Positions 15,672 through 23,201 of a DNA stretch of 28,944 bases are shown here, one piece after another (the first letter of the stretch is position 1; the number at the start of each line of letters is the position of its first letter). Origin of the DNA: Methylococcaceae bacterium (lineage in GTDB: Bacteria > Pseudomonadota > Gammaproteobacteria > Methylococcales > Methylomonadaceae); contig PMDM01000005.1 of NCBI GenBank assembly GCA_003155565.1, forward strand, positions 1-28,944. The letters are read 5' to 3'. The notes below the pieces were generated by a model. That model was given only the letters and a program-made list of their open reading frames with translations. It was not told the DNA's origin and did not search any database. The position numbers were made by a program, and so were the translations under genes.

Positions 15672-16914
15672 TTCGATAAATTAAAGCACCATCGCGCTTT
15701 GATTCAAAGTAATCAGAACGAAAGTTTTGATAACCCGTCCAACCTGTCCACACCTTCCCTGTTTGCCTAAAAACGGCCAATACATTCATGATGTCTTTTT
15801 TAATCAAAAAGCGCGATAAAAAATAAAGCGCATTATCTTCATATTTACCGGTTTTTAACCATATTTCAGCGGGGTTAAGAATAGTATCTGCGATATGCAG
15901 TACGTATTGTTCACGCCCATGCTTGGTTATTTTTGAATCGCCACTTTTATGGTTAGAAAACAATTCATCAGAAACTAATAATTGATGAAGACCTGTTTTA
16001 GCCTCAACAATGACCTGCTCATTATAAGCCGCTCCAAACTGCTGCATGAACTGGGTTAAATAAAAACGATCATCCTTGCCCTTGTCGAATACCTGAAAAT
16101 CAACTTGCTTAGGTGGCGGCATTTCTTTTTGAATATCCAAGCCGACTGACAGCATATTTAAAATATTTTCCCCATCGCCATGGCACCAAATAGGCTTAGT
16201 ATATCGGCTCTTTCCCCCTGCCGCCAAGGCTGTAAATGTCCCGTTACATTGCGATTGTTTGTTGTTTATCGCCCGTTTAATCCCCTCCATCGGCTCCTTG
16301 CCCGGATTATAATCCCAGCCTTTATCTGGCTGCATAGCCTCAAGATCGATGGGCTTGTTTAAGCCTTTGCCATCGCCTGAGCGGGCTTTGGCTTGGGCTT
16401 CTGACATCGAAATTAATCGACATCGGCAATTGAAACCTAAGCTTGGGCTGTGGGTATTCCAGAAGGGGTCATCTACCGGCCTGATAATGCCATCGAGGGC
16501 AAGGTGGGCTGGTCTGACGCGATTGTCATTTATCGCGTCTAGCATCAAATAAGGCCGCGTGGCTTTTACGGCTTCGAAGCGCTGCCAGCGCCCACGATTG
16601 TAATTTGACTGTATGTTCGTCCTGAAAATGGTGTTTAGCCGGTATTTAGGCAAGTCCAGCGTGCCCGATTCAAGGATGTTTTTACGCCAGGTAGCGAGGG
16701 ATTCACCACTCTGCAGGGCGGCGGCTAGGGAATCCCTGACGACCGTTAACTGGTCAAGGCTGGTTATTCCGGCAATGCTGAAGGCCAGCTGGCGGGCAAT
16801 GCCCTGATACGCAGCAGAATAATATAATTCTGGTAAAACAACGCCCCTGTTTTGCGCCGCCTTTATGGCCTGAAAAAATGGGGTGTTAAGCGATATTGAT
16901 AACGGTTCGCTCAT
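15664..16914 (-). CDS. MuF minor head protein fused to a PBECR-type nuclease domain
   Basis: 416 residues. About 1-190 is the Mu gpF / SPP1 gp7 head-morphogenesis domain, with FRTNIQSNYNRGRWQRFEA, the DNRVRPAHLALDG motif, DPFWNTHSPSLGFNCRCRL and its paired Cys. These proteins sit at the portal and can be ejected with DNA. The C-terminal ~130 residues (from about 285) have a different character: SKITKHGREQYVLHIADTILNPAEIWLKTG, then NVLAVFRQTGKVWTGWTGYQNF and RDGALIY. This pattern fits the barnase-EndoU-ColicinE5/D-RelE-like (PBECR) nuclease domains often attached to MuF proteins. It would be an injected RNase-like effector; catalytic residues cannot be assigned by eye. It is 3 nt after the portal gene. 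Confidence 0.85.
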   Translation of the reverse strand: MSEPLSISLNTPFFQAIKAAQNRGVVLPELYYSAAYQGIARQLAFSIAGITSLDQLTVVRDSLAAALQSGESLATWRKNILESGTLDLPKYRLNTIFRTNIQSNYNRGRWQRFEAVKATRPYLMLDAINDNRVRPAHLALDGIIRPVDDPFWNTHSPSLGFNCRCRLISMSEAQAKARSGDGKGLNKPIDLEAMQPDKGWDYNPGKEPMEGIKRAINNKQSQCNGTFTALAAGGKSRYTKPIWCHGDGENILNMLSVGLDIQKEMPPPKQVDFQVFDKGKDDRFYLTQFMQQFGAAYNEQVIVEAKTGLHQLLVSDELFSNHKSGDSKITKHGREQYVLHIADTILNPAEIWLKTGKYEDNALYFLSRFLIKKDIMNVLAVFRQTGKVWTGWTGYQNFRSDYFESKRDGALIYRND

Positions 16915-16917
16915 CGC

Positions 16918-18408
16918 CTAACCCGCATGGACATATCCCATCACATCAGCCGCAAACAGGGCTTTAGCCAGCGTATCGCTAAACTCGCTGGTATCGGTAT
17001 CAACCAGGATAGCAGCCAGCCGTTCCTCCAAATCCTGCGGATCAGTAGCGGCACGGATAGCAGAGGCGATTAAATCGCTGTTGATCGGGCTGCCCTGGGC
17101 ATTTAACAGACTGTCGGCTAAATCTTCGATGACTTGCTGTTGTGGCGTAAACATGGGCTTAGGTAAGGCCGCTAACGCCGATAAGGCGGGTGTAGGTGCG
17201 GCAGTGGGCGCTACCGGTGCGCTAATAACCTCTTCCCCCGCTTCAGGCATCGGGATTTTTAACTTGTCGTAGAAATAGCTGGCGGGGATTTTTAAGCCCA
17301 TCGCCACCAGTTTTGGAAAAGCATCGGCACAAAGCGCCAAATCAGCCGATTGTTGGGTGTCAAAAGTCCATTTACAGCTAAAATTCAGGCCATTGACGGC
17401 AATAATCGCGCCAATTAACTGATTGGTTAAGGTTTCGGCTATCTGTTTGGCATCATGGTCTCTAATCTCGTTACGCACTTCATCATGAATAGAGGCGGTG
17501 GCATAGTTGCCATTGCGCCCGGTATCGCTGGTTAAGGTACCACCCAGGATGGCTTTTGAGACCGAGGCCTCGCACCATTGAATCAGGTTTAAAAAGCCCT
17601 GGCCTTCGCCGGTGGCTGAATCGACGGTTTTCAAATCATCCTGAGTGCCACCTTCCAGCAAGGCCACGCCGTTTTGGCCCATGGCCTGCAAGGAATATAA
17701 GATCGCCTGTTTTTTACCCTCATCCTTTTCGTGATGGAACAAGACCCGAATCGGGACGGCATACAGTTCACAAAAGCGTAACCAATTTTTGGTGGCGAAA
17801 TTCTTGAACAGATAAGGCAATGCCAAGGCGCGGTAAAGCCCTTGAGTGCCCGGTTCTCCGGTGGTTTTGCTGCTATGCTCGTGGACGATCCAGCCGTATT
17901 GGACGAGTTCCACGCCATCAATGGACTGGTTATCCCGTAAACGCAAGTTTTGGCGAGTGGCTTGATCGACGGTAAACCAGCGCGTCGGGCGTGGGTTAAA
18001 CGTTTTTGGCATCCAAAAGCCGGTAGCATCGCGTCCCCATTGCAGTTCCAGCGCCATGAAGCCGTGGCCGATCGCATTCGCCATATCAAACACCAGGGTC
18101 TCAATATCGAAGGTGTCTTTGATCAGCTCTTCCAAATCCATCACCGCCCTTTTCTCCCGTGCGCCTGCGCTGCGGTTGGGTTTAAGCGACCAGTCTAACT
18201 GGGCGACGGCCATTTTACGCTTGGTCATTTCCGCATAGATGTGAGCGTCACGCTCTTCCATATCGGTAAACAGCTCGGCTTGTGCTGTCAGGTACCCCGC
18301 TTCAGCCTGGCTAAGTAGGTTTAAGATAGCCGTTATACTGGTCGATGGGTAATGCTGCGCTATTTCGCGCTGCATGAGGGGGTTGATGGCTTGTGATTTT
18401 GGCGTCAT
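16918..18408 (-). CDS. Portal protein, Mu gp29-like (DUF935)
   Basis: 496 residues. Features of the DUF935 portal family: MEERDAHIYAEMTKRKMAVAQLDWSL, GHGFMALELQWGRD, PRPTRWFTVD, KTTGEPGTQGLYRALALPYLFKNFATKNWLRFCELYAVPIRV, and the SKAILGGTLTSDTGRNGNYATASIHDEVR segment. It forms the dodecameric channel for DNA at the head vertex. The C-terminal ~100 residues are Ala/Pro-rich and helical. It lies 5 nt after terL and 3 nt before MuF, the standard Mu-like order. Confidence 0.95.
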   Translation of the reverse strand: MTPKSQAINPLMQREIAQHYPSTSITAILNLLSQAEAGYLTAQAELFTDMEERDAHIYAEMTKRKMAVAQLDWSLKPNRSAGAREKRAVMDLEELIKDTFDIETLVFDMANAIGHGFMALELQWGRDATGFWMPKTFNPRPTRWFTVDQATRQNLRLRDNQSIDGVELVQYGWIVHEHSSKTTGEPGTQGLYRALALPYLFKNFATKNWLRFCELYAVPIRVLFHHEKDEGKKQAILYSLQAMGQNGVALLEGGTQDDLKTVDSATGEGQGFLNLIQWCEASVSKAILGGTLTSDTGRNGNYATASIHDEVRNEIRDHDAKQIAETLTNQLIGAIIAVNGLNFSCKWTFDTQQSADLALCADAFPKLVAMGLKIPASYFYDKLKIPMPEAGEEVISAPVAPTAAPTPALSALAALPKPMFTPQQQVIEDLADSLLNAQGSPINSDLIASAIRAATDPQDLEERLAAILVDTDTSEFSDTLAKALFAADVMGYVHAG

Positions 18409-18413
18409 GGTGA

Positions 18414-19631
18414 TTACCAGGCAGTAATGGGCGTAATGGTTGATGTGGTTATGCTGTGTCCGCTTAGGCCTCTGTGTATGATAGGCTCAAGGCTATAACG
18501 TATTGCATCGATGCAATGTTGGTCTGCATCCACCAGCTCGGGCAAAATGTCACCACTCAACCTATCTGTTTTATAGCGATAGAGCCGGGATTCTTCAATG
18601 GCATGGACGCAACGCGGATGAATGATGATTTTTCGGTAGCTTCTCAGGTGCATCACGCCCTCCTCTACACTGCCCTTGCCCTTGACCGCGCCCCGGATAT
18701 TAAACCCGGCACGGCGCATATAACTAATCGTTTCAGGGCGGGCACTATCGGCACGGATAACATGGTCTTCTGCACCGGGTACGGTTCTGAATAGCGCCGG
18801 CGTGTGGTCGATCTCCACGCCAACACCATAGGCTTCATGTTCGATGTAAAGATAGTCGTCATGTATCCAGCATTTAACCAGCGTGGTGGGGTCGGTGCTA
18901 AAGCCCCAGTCAGCGCCAAAGTAGGGGCCGTCCCAGTATTCCTTAGGGATAAATGAATCGATGCTGACCTTGCCCTTGAGCACTTGGGCATCGGACACGC
19001 TTTGATACTCACCCAGCCAGACATGGGCGTATTTATCGGGGTCGCGTTGCTGATCCATGATCATTTCATCGCGTAGCACATCAGGGAACCAGGGGTTGTC
19101 TGAGTAATTCGCCTTGACAACAATGGCGTCCTTGGGCGGATTTTCCCCGCGTAACAAGCGGTCTATCGGGTCACTGGGCTTGTTGGGGTTCCATGAAAAC
19201 CACAACTGACTGCCTGGCTTTCTGATGGTGGGCCGTAATAAGTCCAGTGACCGGTTGCTGAGGCTTTGTGCTTCTTCTACCCACGCAATATCATAGCCCT
19301 CTAAACTTTTAATGGATTCTGCCGTGTGGTTCTGCATTCCTGAGAAGATGATCTGTCCGCCATTGTGGCATCGTATGACATTATCCAGCACGGTAAACAG
19401 GGAGCCTACGCCCATTTGCTCTATTTTTTTTTCCAGCAGGCGCTTGACCGATTCTTTCAAGGATCCCTGTATTTCACGTATGCAGACAGAATCCGTCTTT
19501 TTTTGTAAGTGCCTGGCAATCATCATGGTGGCGAAGTGGTGGCTCTTGGCGCTACCCCTTCCACCCCACGAGCCAAGGTAGCGGGCGGGCGCCAGCAAGG
19601 GTTTAAAAACCGGCGGATAGCTAATCCTCAT
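18414..19631 (-). CDS. terL: Terminase large subunit
   Basis: 405 residues. The N-terminal ATPase has Walker A GGRGSAKS (23-30) and Walker B YDIAWVEEA (113-121) with the catalytic Glu, followed by SWNPNKPSDPIDR, typical of the PBSX/Terminase_3 group. The C-terminal RNase H-like nuclease shows three metal-binding acidic residues: Asp241 in GADWGFSTDP, Asp295 in IRADSARPETI, and Asp375 in CIDAIRY. It packages DNA into the procapsid and cuts it. It overlaps terS by 11 nt. The group is distinct from the Mu gp28 type, so the packaging module looks mosaic. Confidence 0.96.
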   Translation of the reverse strand: MRISYPPVFKPLLAPARYLGSWGGRGSAKSHHFATMMIARHLQKKTDSVCIREIQGSLKESVKRLLEKKIEQMGVGSLFTVLDNVIRCHNGGQIIFSGMQNHTAESIKSLEGYDIAWVEEAQSLSNRSLDLLRPTIRKPGSQLWFSWNPNKPSDPIDRLLRGENPPKDAIVVKANYSDNPWFPDVLRDEMIMDQQRDPDKYAHVWLGEYQSVSDAQVLKGKVSIDSFIPKEYWDGPYFGADWGFSTDPTTLVKCWIHDDYLYIEHEAYGVGVEIDHTPALFRTVPGAEDHVIRADSARPETISYMRRAGFNIRGAVKGKGSVEEGVMHLRSYRKIIIHPRCVHAIEESRLYRYKTDRLSGDILPELVDADQHCIDAIRYSLEPIIHRGLSGHSITTSTITPITAW

Positions 19632-20007
19632 TGGATTTTACCACCCACTCGATAACATCAATCTTGATCGGATCGCCATTGGGGCCGCTGTGTTCAGTGG
19701 CCAGTTTATCACCATAAAATCTGGGAAACATTTTTGAAGACAACCACTTTCTTGTATCCAAGCGCAGCCGGTCGCGCTGAAAATCACCTGTTGGATTATC
19801 AGCAATTTCTAAAAGTTGATCTACCAATGTTTCTGCTTTTTTTTCTCGCGCGCGCGCGTAGTGCTCTGGATGGCAATTTAAATAGTCATAAAGAACCGCC
19901 TCACTCACGTTATTTTTTTTTGCTATTTCCCTCATAGGCATGGCTTCGCCTATCTGATTGCAGACTACCTCAATGCCGACTGCATCTAATTTTTTCTTTT
20001 TGGCCAT
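19621..20007 (-). CDS. terS: Terminase small subunit
   Basis: 128 residues. A Lys-rich start is followed by an HTH-like segment (MPMREIAKKNNVSEAVLYDYLNCHPEHYARAREKKAE) and a helical oligomerisation region (LVDQLLEIADNPTGDFQRDRLRLDTRKWLSSKMFPRFYGDK). That pattern is typical of Sf6-like small terminases that recognise pac/cos DNA. It directly precedes and overlaps terL. The coding DNA contains an alternating CG run (about 19847-19858) within the ARAREKK codons, probably coincidental. Confidence 0.9.
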   Translation of the reverse strand: MAKKKKLDAVGIEVVCNQIGEAMPMREIAKKNNVSEAVLYDYLNCHPEHYARAREKKAETLVDQLLEIADNPTGDFQRDRLRLDTRKWLSSKMFPRFYGDKLATEHSGPNGDPIKIDVIEWVVKSNED

Positions 20008-20056
20008 AACAATAACCTACCACGACTCAAGCCTGTTAACCCTGTGGTGGACGCCT

Positions 20057-20422
20057 TCAACTAAACAAATCCAGTTGTGGGCTGTTGCGGTTAGGCTCTA
20101 ACCCACAGATATTAATTATTTGCCTGTCAGTCAGGTTAAACTTCCTGGCCAGTGTTTTTACCGGTGTCCCGTTGTTTTTGTCGCATTTTATCTGACTATT
20201 GCGTGCATCCAACAAGGCGTGGTGGCAACGGGGGATAAACAGATAACAGCCGACATAGAGTGAGTATAGTTTAGTGCTGGCCTCGCTACTGATACCTAAG
20301 TAACCCGCCTTGTTTTTAGCAAAAAACAGCGTGCTTCCGCCATGTAGTTTGACCAGCGCCAAGGTGTCCGGTTCGCCGATCAAGGCAATCAGTTCATTAA
20401 TTGATTTTGGAATCCCCATCAT
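20057..20422 (-). CDS. Mor/C-like late transcription activator
   Basis: 121 residues. The N-terminal half shows the Mu Mor dimerisation pattern (SINELIALIGEPDTLALVKLHGGSTLFFAKN, then LYSLYVGCYLFIPRCHHALLDARNSQI). The C-terminal half is a helix-turn-helix (GTPVKTLARKFNLTDRQIINICG). Mor and C activate Mu middle and late promoters that lack good -35 elements. Its place at the end of the early/lysis genes and right before terS fits control of the late operon. Tandem ATGs start it. The ATG overlaps neither neighbour. Confidence 0.85.
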   Translation of the reverse strand: MMGIPKSINELIALIGEPDTLALVKLHGGSTLFFAKNKAGYLGISSEASTKLYSLYVGCYLFIPRCHHALLDARNSQIKCDKNNGTPVKTLARKFNLTDRQIINICGLEPNRNSPQLDLFS

Positions 20423-20424
20423 TT

Positions 20425-20550
20425 TTAACCCGATAGAGCTGACACCGCAAGCGCCCCGAAAATAGCCATGACAAATAGCACGAATACGCCGACTATGACC
20501 GCTGCCGCGAAGAGCTTATTACATTTTCGCATGGCTGAATTGAAGGTCAT
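20425..20550 (-). CDS. Tiny membrane protein, holin candidate
   Basis: 41 residues, ATG 20550-20548 overlapping the upstream stop (ATGA) and ending 2 nt before the Mor-like start. A short polar N-terminus with basic residues (MTFNSAMRKCNKLF) is followed by one long hydrophobic helix (AAAVIVGVFVLFVMAIFGAL). It lies two genes downstream of the endolysin, so it could be a holin or a lysis accessory. Size alone cannot prove that. Confidence 0.6.
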   Translation of the reverse strand: MTFNSAMRKCNKLFAAAVIVGVFVLFVMAIFGALAVSALSG

Positions 20551-20756
20551 TGACTTGTCAATACCTCCTTTTCAATATCATTAACGATATTTTTAAACAC
20601 ATTCGCAGACATAAACCGTATTAAATTATGGCTTCCACACACTTGAAATTTTACAGCGGTCAAATGCACTGTGTCATTTTGGAAAATCCATTCGACAATC
20701 ACATCGAAATTATATAAAACCATCTTATGCAGGTGGATTAGCTTATCGGGTTTCAT
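20547..20756 (-). CDS. Hypothetical protein (69 aa)
   Basis: It starts at ATG 20756, overlapping the endolysin stop by 4 nt, and its own stop overlaps the next ATG by 4 nt, so all three are translationally coupled. The sequence (MKPDKLIHLHKMVLYNFDVI...) looks like a small globular alpha/beta protein with no signal peptide or clear membrane span. I do not recognise the family. Position suggests a lysis-cassette role but nothing in the sequence confirms it. Confidence 0.65.
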   Translation of the reverse strand: MKPDKLIHLHKMVLYNFDVIVEWIFQNDTVHLTAVKFQVCGSHNLIRFMSANVFKNIVNDIEKEVLTSQ

Positions 20757-21163
20757 GCCAATTTTTTACCGGCCTGGAAGTCGGCCAGGGTTAGGCCGCC
20801 CGTTAGCTGAAAATGGGCACTCTCGCGAAACATTTTGAAACGGCCCGACCATTCAAGCCCAAGTTTCTCGCCTATTATGCCGCATTTGGTAAACAATTCC
20901 GCATTGTTCCAAACCGCTTTACCGTGGACTATCGGGCAGAAATCGAAGGCAACCTTGTGGTTATGGAAAGATTGCCCCGGCTTGGCATTGGTGACACGGT
21001 TGCCCGGTTTTGTTCTGCCTATCGCGTATAAAGCGGCTTGTTCTTCGTTAGACCGAAAAGTGGAAGTGATTATCACAATAATCCCCTGCTTCTCGCATTC
21101 CTCGACAAACTTATGACAAAGCACGGCAACATGCGGCTCTAAATCATTAATATTTCGGCTCAT
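20753..21163 (-). CDS. Endolysin, M15-type L-alanyl-D-glutamate / D-Ala peptidase
   Basis: 136 residues. The zinc-peptidase M15 (VanY/T5-endolysin-like) signature is present: STFRSNEEQAALYAIGR at about 34-50, S65-x-H67-x4-A72-x-D74 (SFHNHKVAFDF), and the C-terminal zinc ligand His117 in AHFQ. It cleaves peptide cross-bridges of peptidoglycan at lysis. There is no signal peptide, so it would need a holin; two tiny membrane ORFs flank it at 20425 and 21199. It is the first of three genes joined by ATGA overlaps. Confidence 0.92.
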   Translation of the reverse strand: MSRNINDLEPHVAVLCHKFVEECEKQGIIVIITSTFRSNEEQAALYAIGRTKPGNRVTNAKPGQSFHNHKVAFDFCPIVHGKAVWNNAELFTKCGIIGEKLGLEWSGRFKMFRESAHFQLTGGLTLADFQAGKKLA

Positions 21164-21198
21164 TTATATTTTCCCCCGTATTTTAGAACCCTCAAAAA

Positions 21199-21291
21199 CT
21201 AACAGCTGAACGTCCACGCAGCGGTTATTATGAGGGCGGCAATAACAAACCAAATCACCCACTGGTCGAAGCAATAAAGTAGCCAGTTCAT
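21199..21291 (-). CDS. Tiny single-span membrane protein (30 aa)
   Basis: ATG 21291-21289 to TAG 21199. The product is one hydrophobic helix rich in Trp (MNWLLYCFDQWVIWFVIAAL, then IITAAWTFSC). It starts in the gap before the endolysin and no strong ribosome site is visible (GGCGTAAAATG). It could be a lysis peptide or a toxic micro-protein. Support is limited to hydrophobicity, position and lack of another gene in this 183-bp gap. Confidence 0.4.
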   Translation of the reverse strand: MNWLLYCFDQWVIWFVIAALIITAAWTFSC

Positions 21292-21302
21292 TTTACGCCA
21301 AG

Positions 21303-21325
21303 TTTTCCACAGTTTCTGTGTATAA
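21303..21325. other. Inverted pair of DnaA-box-like 9-mers
   Basis: TTTTCCACA (21303-21311) and, on the other strand, TTATACACA (21325-21317) both fit TTWTNCACA and face each other across 5 bp. The pair lies in a short AT-rich gap between early genes. Two boxes are few for an origin, so this may be chance. Confidence 0.3.
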
Positions 21326-21346
21326 CACGTTATTAAACACCGTTTT

Positions 21347-21664
21347 TCATCCCCTAATTTGTTGACTATAGGACGCTTTTTTCAGATTGTCCAAAGTTTG
21401 TACAGTTTTTTTAGTCTTTTTGTGTTTTACGTTCAAAAACATCAGCTTTGGAGATTGCACTTGCAGCCTTTTTTTATGTGCGCCAGCGCGCCAGTGATGG
21501 ACCCATTGCAGCGCATAACCGCGGTCATATAGCTGGTTATTCCCCTCTTTCCCGATACAAACAGGTGGTTTTGACAACCTATTCCTGAACTGTTGGATCA
21601 ACTCGTTATAGCTCACGCCGGTGACATGGCACAGTTCTTTGCGGCTGATTAGTACTTCGCTCAT
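21347..21664 (-). CDS. Small putative DNA-binding protein, unknown
   Basis: 105 residues. The N-terminus (ISRKELCHVTGVSYNELIQQFRNRLSKPP, then LYDRGYALQWV) resembles the winged-helix arrangement of excisionase/AlpA or terminase-Nu1-like proteins, where a recognition helix is followed by a short wing. The C-terminus is strongly basic (HKKRLQVQSPKLM, KHKKTKKTV), as expected for nucleic-acid binding. It follows the RusA-like gene in the early operon. The specific function is not identifiable; an excisionase is only a guess, since no integrase is visible. Confidence 0.6.
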   Translation of the reverse strand: MSEVLISRKELCHVTGVSYNELIQQFRNRLSKPPVCIGKEGNNQLYDRGYALQWVHHWRAGAHKKRLQVQSPKLMFLNVKHKKTKKTVQTLDNLKKASYSQQIRG

Positions 21665-21717
21665 TTTGTTACTTTTTCGCTGGTTTTGTCTATATTTTCG
21701 CTGCTTTTAGCCGCCCG

Positions 21718-22095
21718 TCATAAATCCGGTTCGGCGGTAATTTTAACCACGATCTTGCCCTTAAAATCTTCCTGAAAACCGTGATAAAAATAATGCGGTA
21801 TAAAATTCCGGTCATTCATGCCCAAATATTCTGCTATCGAATCCTGGCCGAATTTCATCATGGCGACACAATTGTCTTGATCGTAAGCATGTCTGCTGGG
21901 TGGATAGAAATCGAGGCTTAGATGTACCTTTTCGCCGCCAGGATTGACCAATCCGGCTTCTTTGCACAAATAAAAAACAGCCCGCTTATAATCTTTGCCG
22001 GTTTTGGCTTTGATGTACCAGTGGCAACGGCTGTTCGGACTCAATTCCTTTGGGGGCCATGGCAAAACAACCTCGTTGGAAACTAAGGTGTCCAT
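21718..22095 (-). CDS. rusA: RusA-like Holliday junction resolvase
   Basis: 125 residues from ATG 22095 (a longer frame to 22185 would overlap the previous gene by 100 nt). RusA features: VVLPWPPKELSPNSRCHW near the N-terminus, DFYPPSRHAYDQDN with metal-binding Asp72 and Asp74, then KFGQDSIAEY with Asp85 and NDRNF with Asp95. RusA enzymes resolve four-way junctions made during phage recombination and before packaging. It overlaps the upstream gene by 13 nt within the early operon. Confidence 0.9.
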   Translation of the reverse strand: MDTLVSNEVVLPWPPKELSPNSRCHWYIKAKTGKDYKRAVFYLCKEAGLVNPGGEKVHLSLDFYPPSRHAYDQDNCVAMMKFGQDSIAEYLGMNDRNFIPHYFYHGFQEDFKGKIVVKITAEPDL

Positions 22096-22382
22096 GCTGC
22101 TGTGTCCCTGTCTAAATCCCGGTTTGGAATGATGACCACATCGCCCTGAATCGTGTAATGTTTGGTCGTGTCCTTTAGTTTGCATATCTCGGTTGCCTTA
22201 TAATTTATCGGAAGTTTCAAAGAATACGCTTCATCGTTAAACAGCATAATGTGTATGCCATCATCAAGAGCGACGATGTATAAGCTGTCAGCACCTAGCA
22301 AGGTGGCTATTTCAGTGAGGGATCGGATACCTTCAAGGTCGTATTCTAGCCCGTCGGCAAGGATCACTTTACGGATAAACAT
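22083..22382 (-). CDS. DUF3846-like early protein
   Basis: 99 residues from ATG 22382, 2 nt after the preceding stop; an upstream TTG start is unlikely. The pattern (LEGIRSLTEIATLL, IVALDDGIHIMLFNDEAYSLKLPINYKATEICKL, then IQGDVVII) parallels DUF3846 proteins: an index-like value, a 'N-E-x-lp-N-x-A-T' core and a final 'I-x-GDVV'. These are small mobile-element proteins of unknown function. The family link is by eye and moderate. Confidence 0.65.
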   Translation of the reverse strand: MFIRKVILADGLEYDLEGIRSLTEIATLLGADSLYIVALDDGIHIMLFNDEAYSLKLPINYKATEICKLKDTTKHYTIQGDVVIIPNRDLDRDTAAWTP

Positions 22383-22384
22383 CG

Positions 22385-22567
22385 TCAGCAATCCACCAAA
22401 ATCAAACTAACAAACAATTCTCTGAGGGTTTTTCCGCAACAATGGCCCTCGCCATCGGGGTTAAACAGCCACCAGATACCGTCATTTCTACCGATGTAAA
22501 AGCCTTCCAGGAGCCGCGTTTCAAGTAGTTCAAACACAGGATAAAGTTTATCGTCTTGTTCGGTCAC
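22385..22567 (-). CDS. Small early protein (60 aa), unknown
   Basis: I start it at GTG 22567, which overlaps the upstream TGA (GTGA) and has GGGGAGGG directly upstream as a strong ribosome site. The product contains GFYIGRNDGIWWLFNPDGEGHC, which looks like a compact beta domain, and ends in a helix (TLRELFVSLILVDC). There are three Cys, two adjacent. Function unknown. Confidence 0.65.
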   Translation of the reverse strand: MTEQDDKLYPVFELLETRLLEGFYIGRNDGIWWLFNPDGEGHCCGKTLRELFVSLILVDC

Positions 22568-22749
22568 ACGCCCTCCCCGATCTGCCAAACCACATTCCGG
22601 TTATCCATGCGCATCGAGGCCATGCAATACGGTTGATCCTCGAAATTATGGCAATACGTGTATTTTTCGAACGCACAGCCAATACATGATTTACGCTCAA
22701 TGGCCTGGTATTTAACGCCCTCAAACTCAAAACTGTCTTCAGTCTTCAT
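22564..22749 (-). CDS. Cys-rich small phage protein (61 aa)
   Basis: ATG 22749 overlaps the end of the previous small gene by 11 nt; the frame is open further upstream but that part only shadows other genes. Four Cys (22, 25, 33, 42) in C-x2-C-x7-C-x8-C plus a terminal 'M-R-x-D-N-R-N-V-V-W' recall a recurrent class of tiny phage proteins with a structural zinc or disulfide knuckle ending in 'R-x-D-x-R-x-V-I-W'. Function unknown. Confidence 0.65.
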   Translation of the reverse strand: MKTEDSFEFEGVKYQAIERKSCIGCAFEKYTYCHNFEDQPYCMASMRMDNRNVVWQIGEGV

Positions 22750-22930
22750 CGGTGTAGTAACCGTCACGTTTATCGTTGTGCCTGCGGGTGAATAACTGGC
22801 TTTTAACCCAGTCTTTTGTCCGGGTTTCTTCGCAATCTGAGCAAATGTAGTCGCCCTGCCTGGCCGTGTGTATTTTTGCCTCAATTTTTGCCATGTGCTT
22901 TCCATAGCGGCAATAAAATTCTTTAGCCAT
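22739..22930 (-). CDS. Small zinc-finger-like protein A (63 aa)
   Basis: I start it at ATG 22930, 13 nt after the upstream membrane gene. Potential metal ligands are Cys7, His12, Cys30 and Cys33 (YICSDC). The segment AKIHTARQGDYICSDCEETRT is clearly similar to LPTSRQGNYICADCEDKRT in the gene at 23202-23390, so the two are likely paralogues from a local duplication separated by a membrane protein gene. The C-terminus is very charged (RRHNDKRDGYYTDED). Function unknown. Confidence 0.6.
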   Translation of the reverse strand: MAKEFYCRYGKHMAKIEAKIHTARQGDYICSDCEETRTKDWVKSQLFTRRHNDKRDGYYTDED

Positions 22931-22943
22931 AGCAGCAATGCAC

Positions 22944-23159
22944 TTAATGCCGGTAGAACGGGTAGGGGCCACCCTCGCCCGGAAACAGGCCGAAGCAATT
23001 AAGCACCGCCAGCAACACCAGCAACCCCACTAAAACCCTGATAAGCATCATAACCGGCGGCGGAAGTGGCAAGAATTGGGCGATTAAAATTTGTAAAACG
23101 TAGAGGACAATAATGGCCACGATTACGTAAATAATTAGATAAATAATACATTGTAACAT
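22944..23159 (-). CDS. Small two-span membrane protein, unknown
   Basis: 71 residues with AAAGG before ATG 23159. Two hydrophobic helices (about residues 2-30 and 36-58) are joined by a Pro-rich turn (PLPPPVMM). The end is polar (GEGGPYPFYRH). It fits a known class of small phage membrane proteins with a 'LPLPPP' turn. A holin-like role is possible but it lies in the early cluster, away from the endolysin. Confidence 0.75.
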   Translation of the reverse strand: MLQCIIYLIIYVIVAIIVLYVLQILIAQFLPLPPPVMMLIRVLVGLLVLLAVLNCFGLFPGEGGPYPFYRH

Positions 23160-23201
23160 CTTGATTACCTTTAGTTAATTTACTATTTTTTGGGATTACA
23201 A

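Noticed and set aside
17631..18104. 157-codon second minus-strand frame inside the portal gene
   Set aside because: It is a frame-shifted shadow of DUF935 codons with no start signal or family resemblance.
19847..19858. Alternating CG run in terS as a possible Z-DNA or pac element
   Set aside because: It encodes Ala-Arg repeats in a conserved helical region and is short; nothing else marks it as a site.
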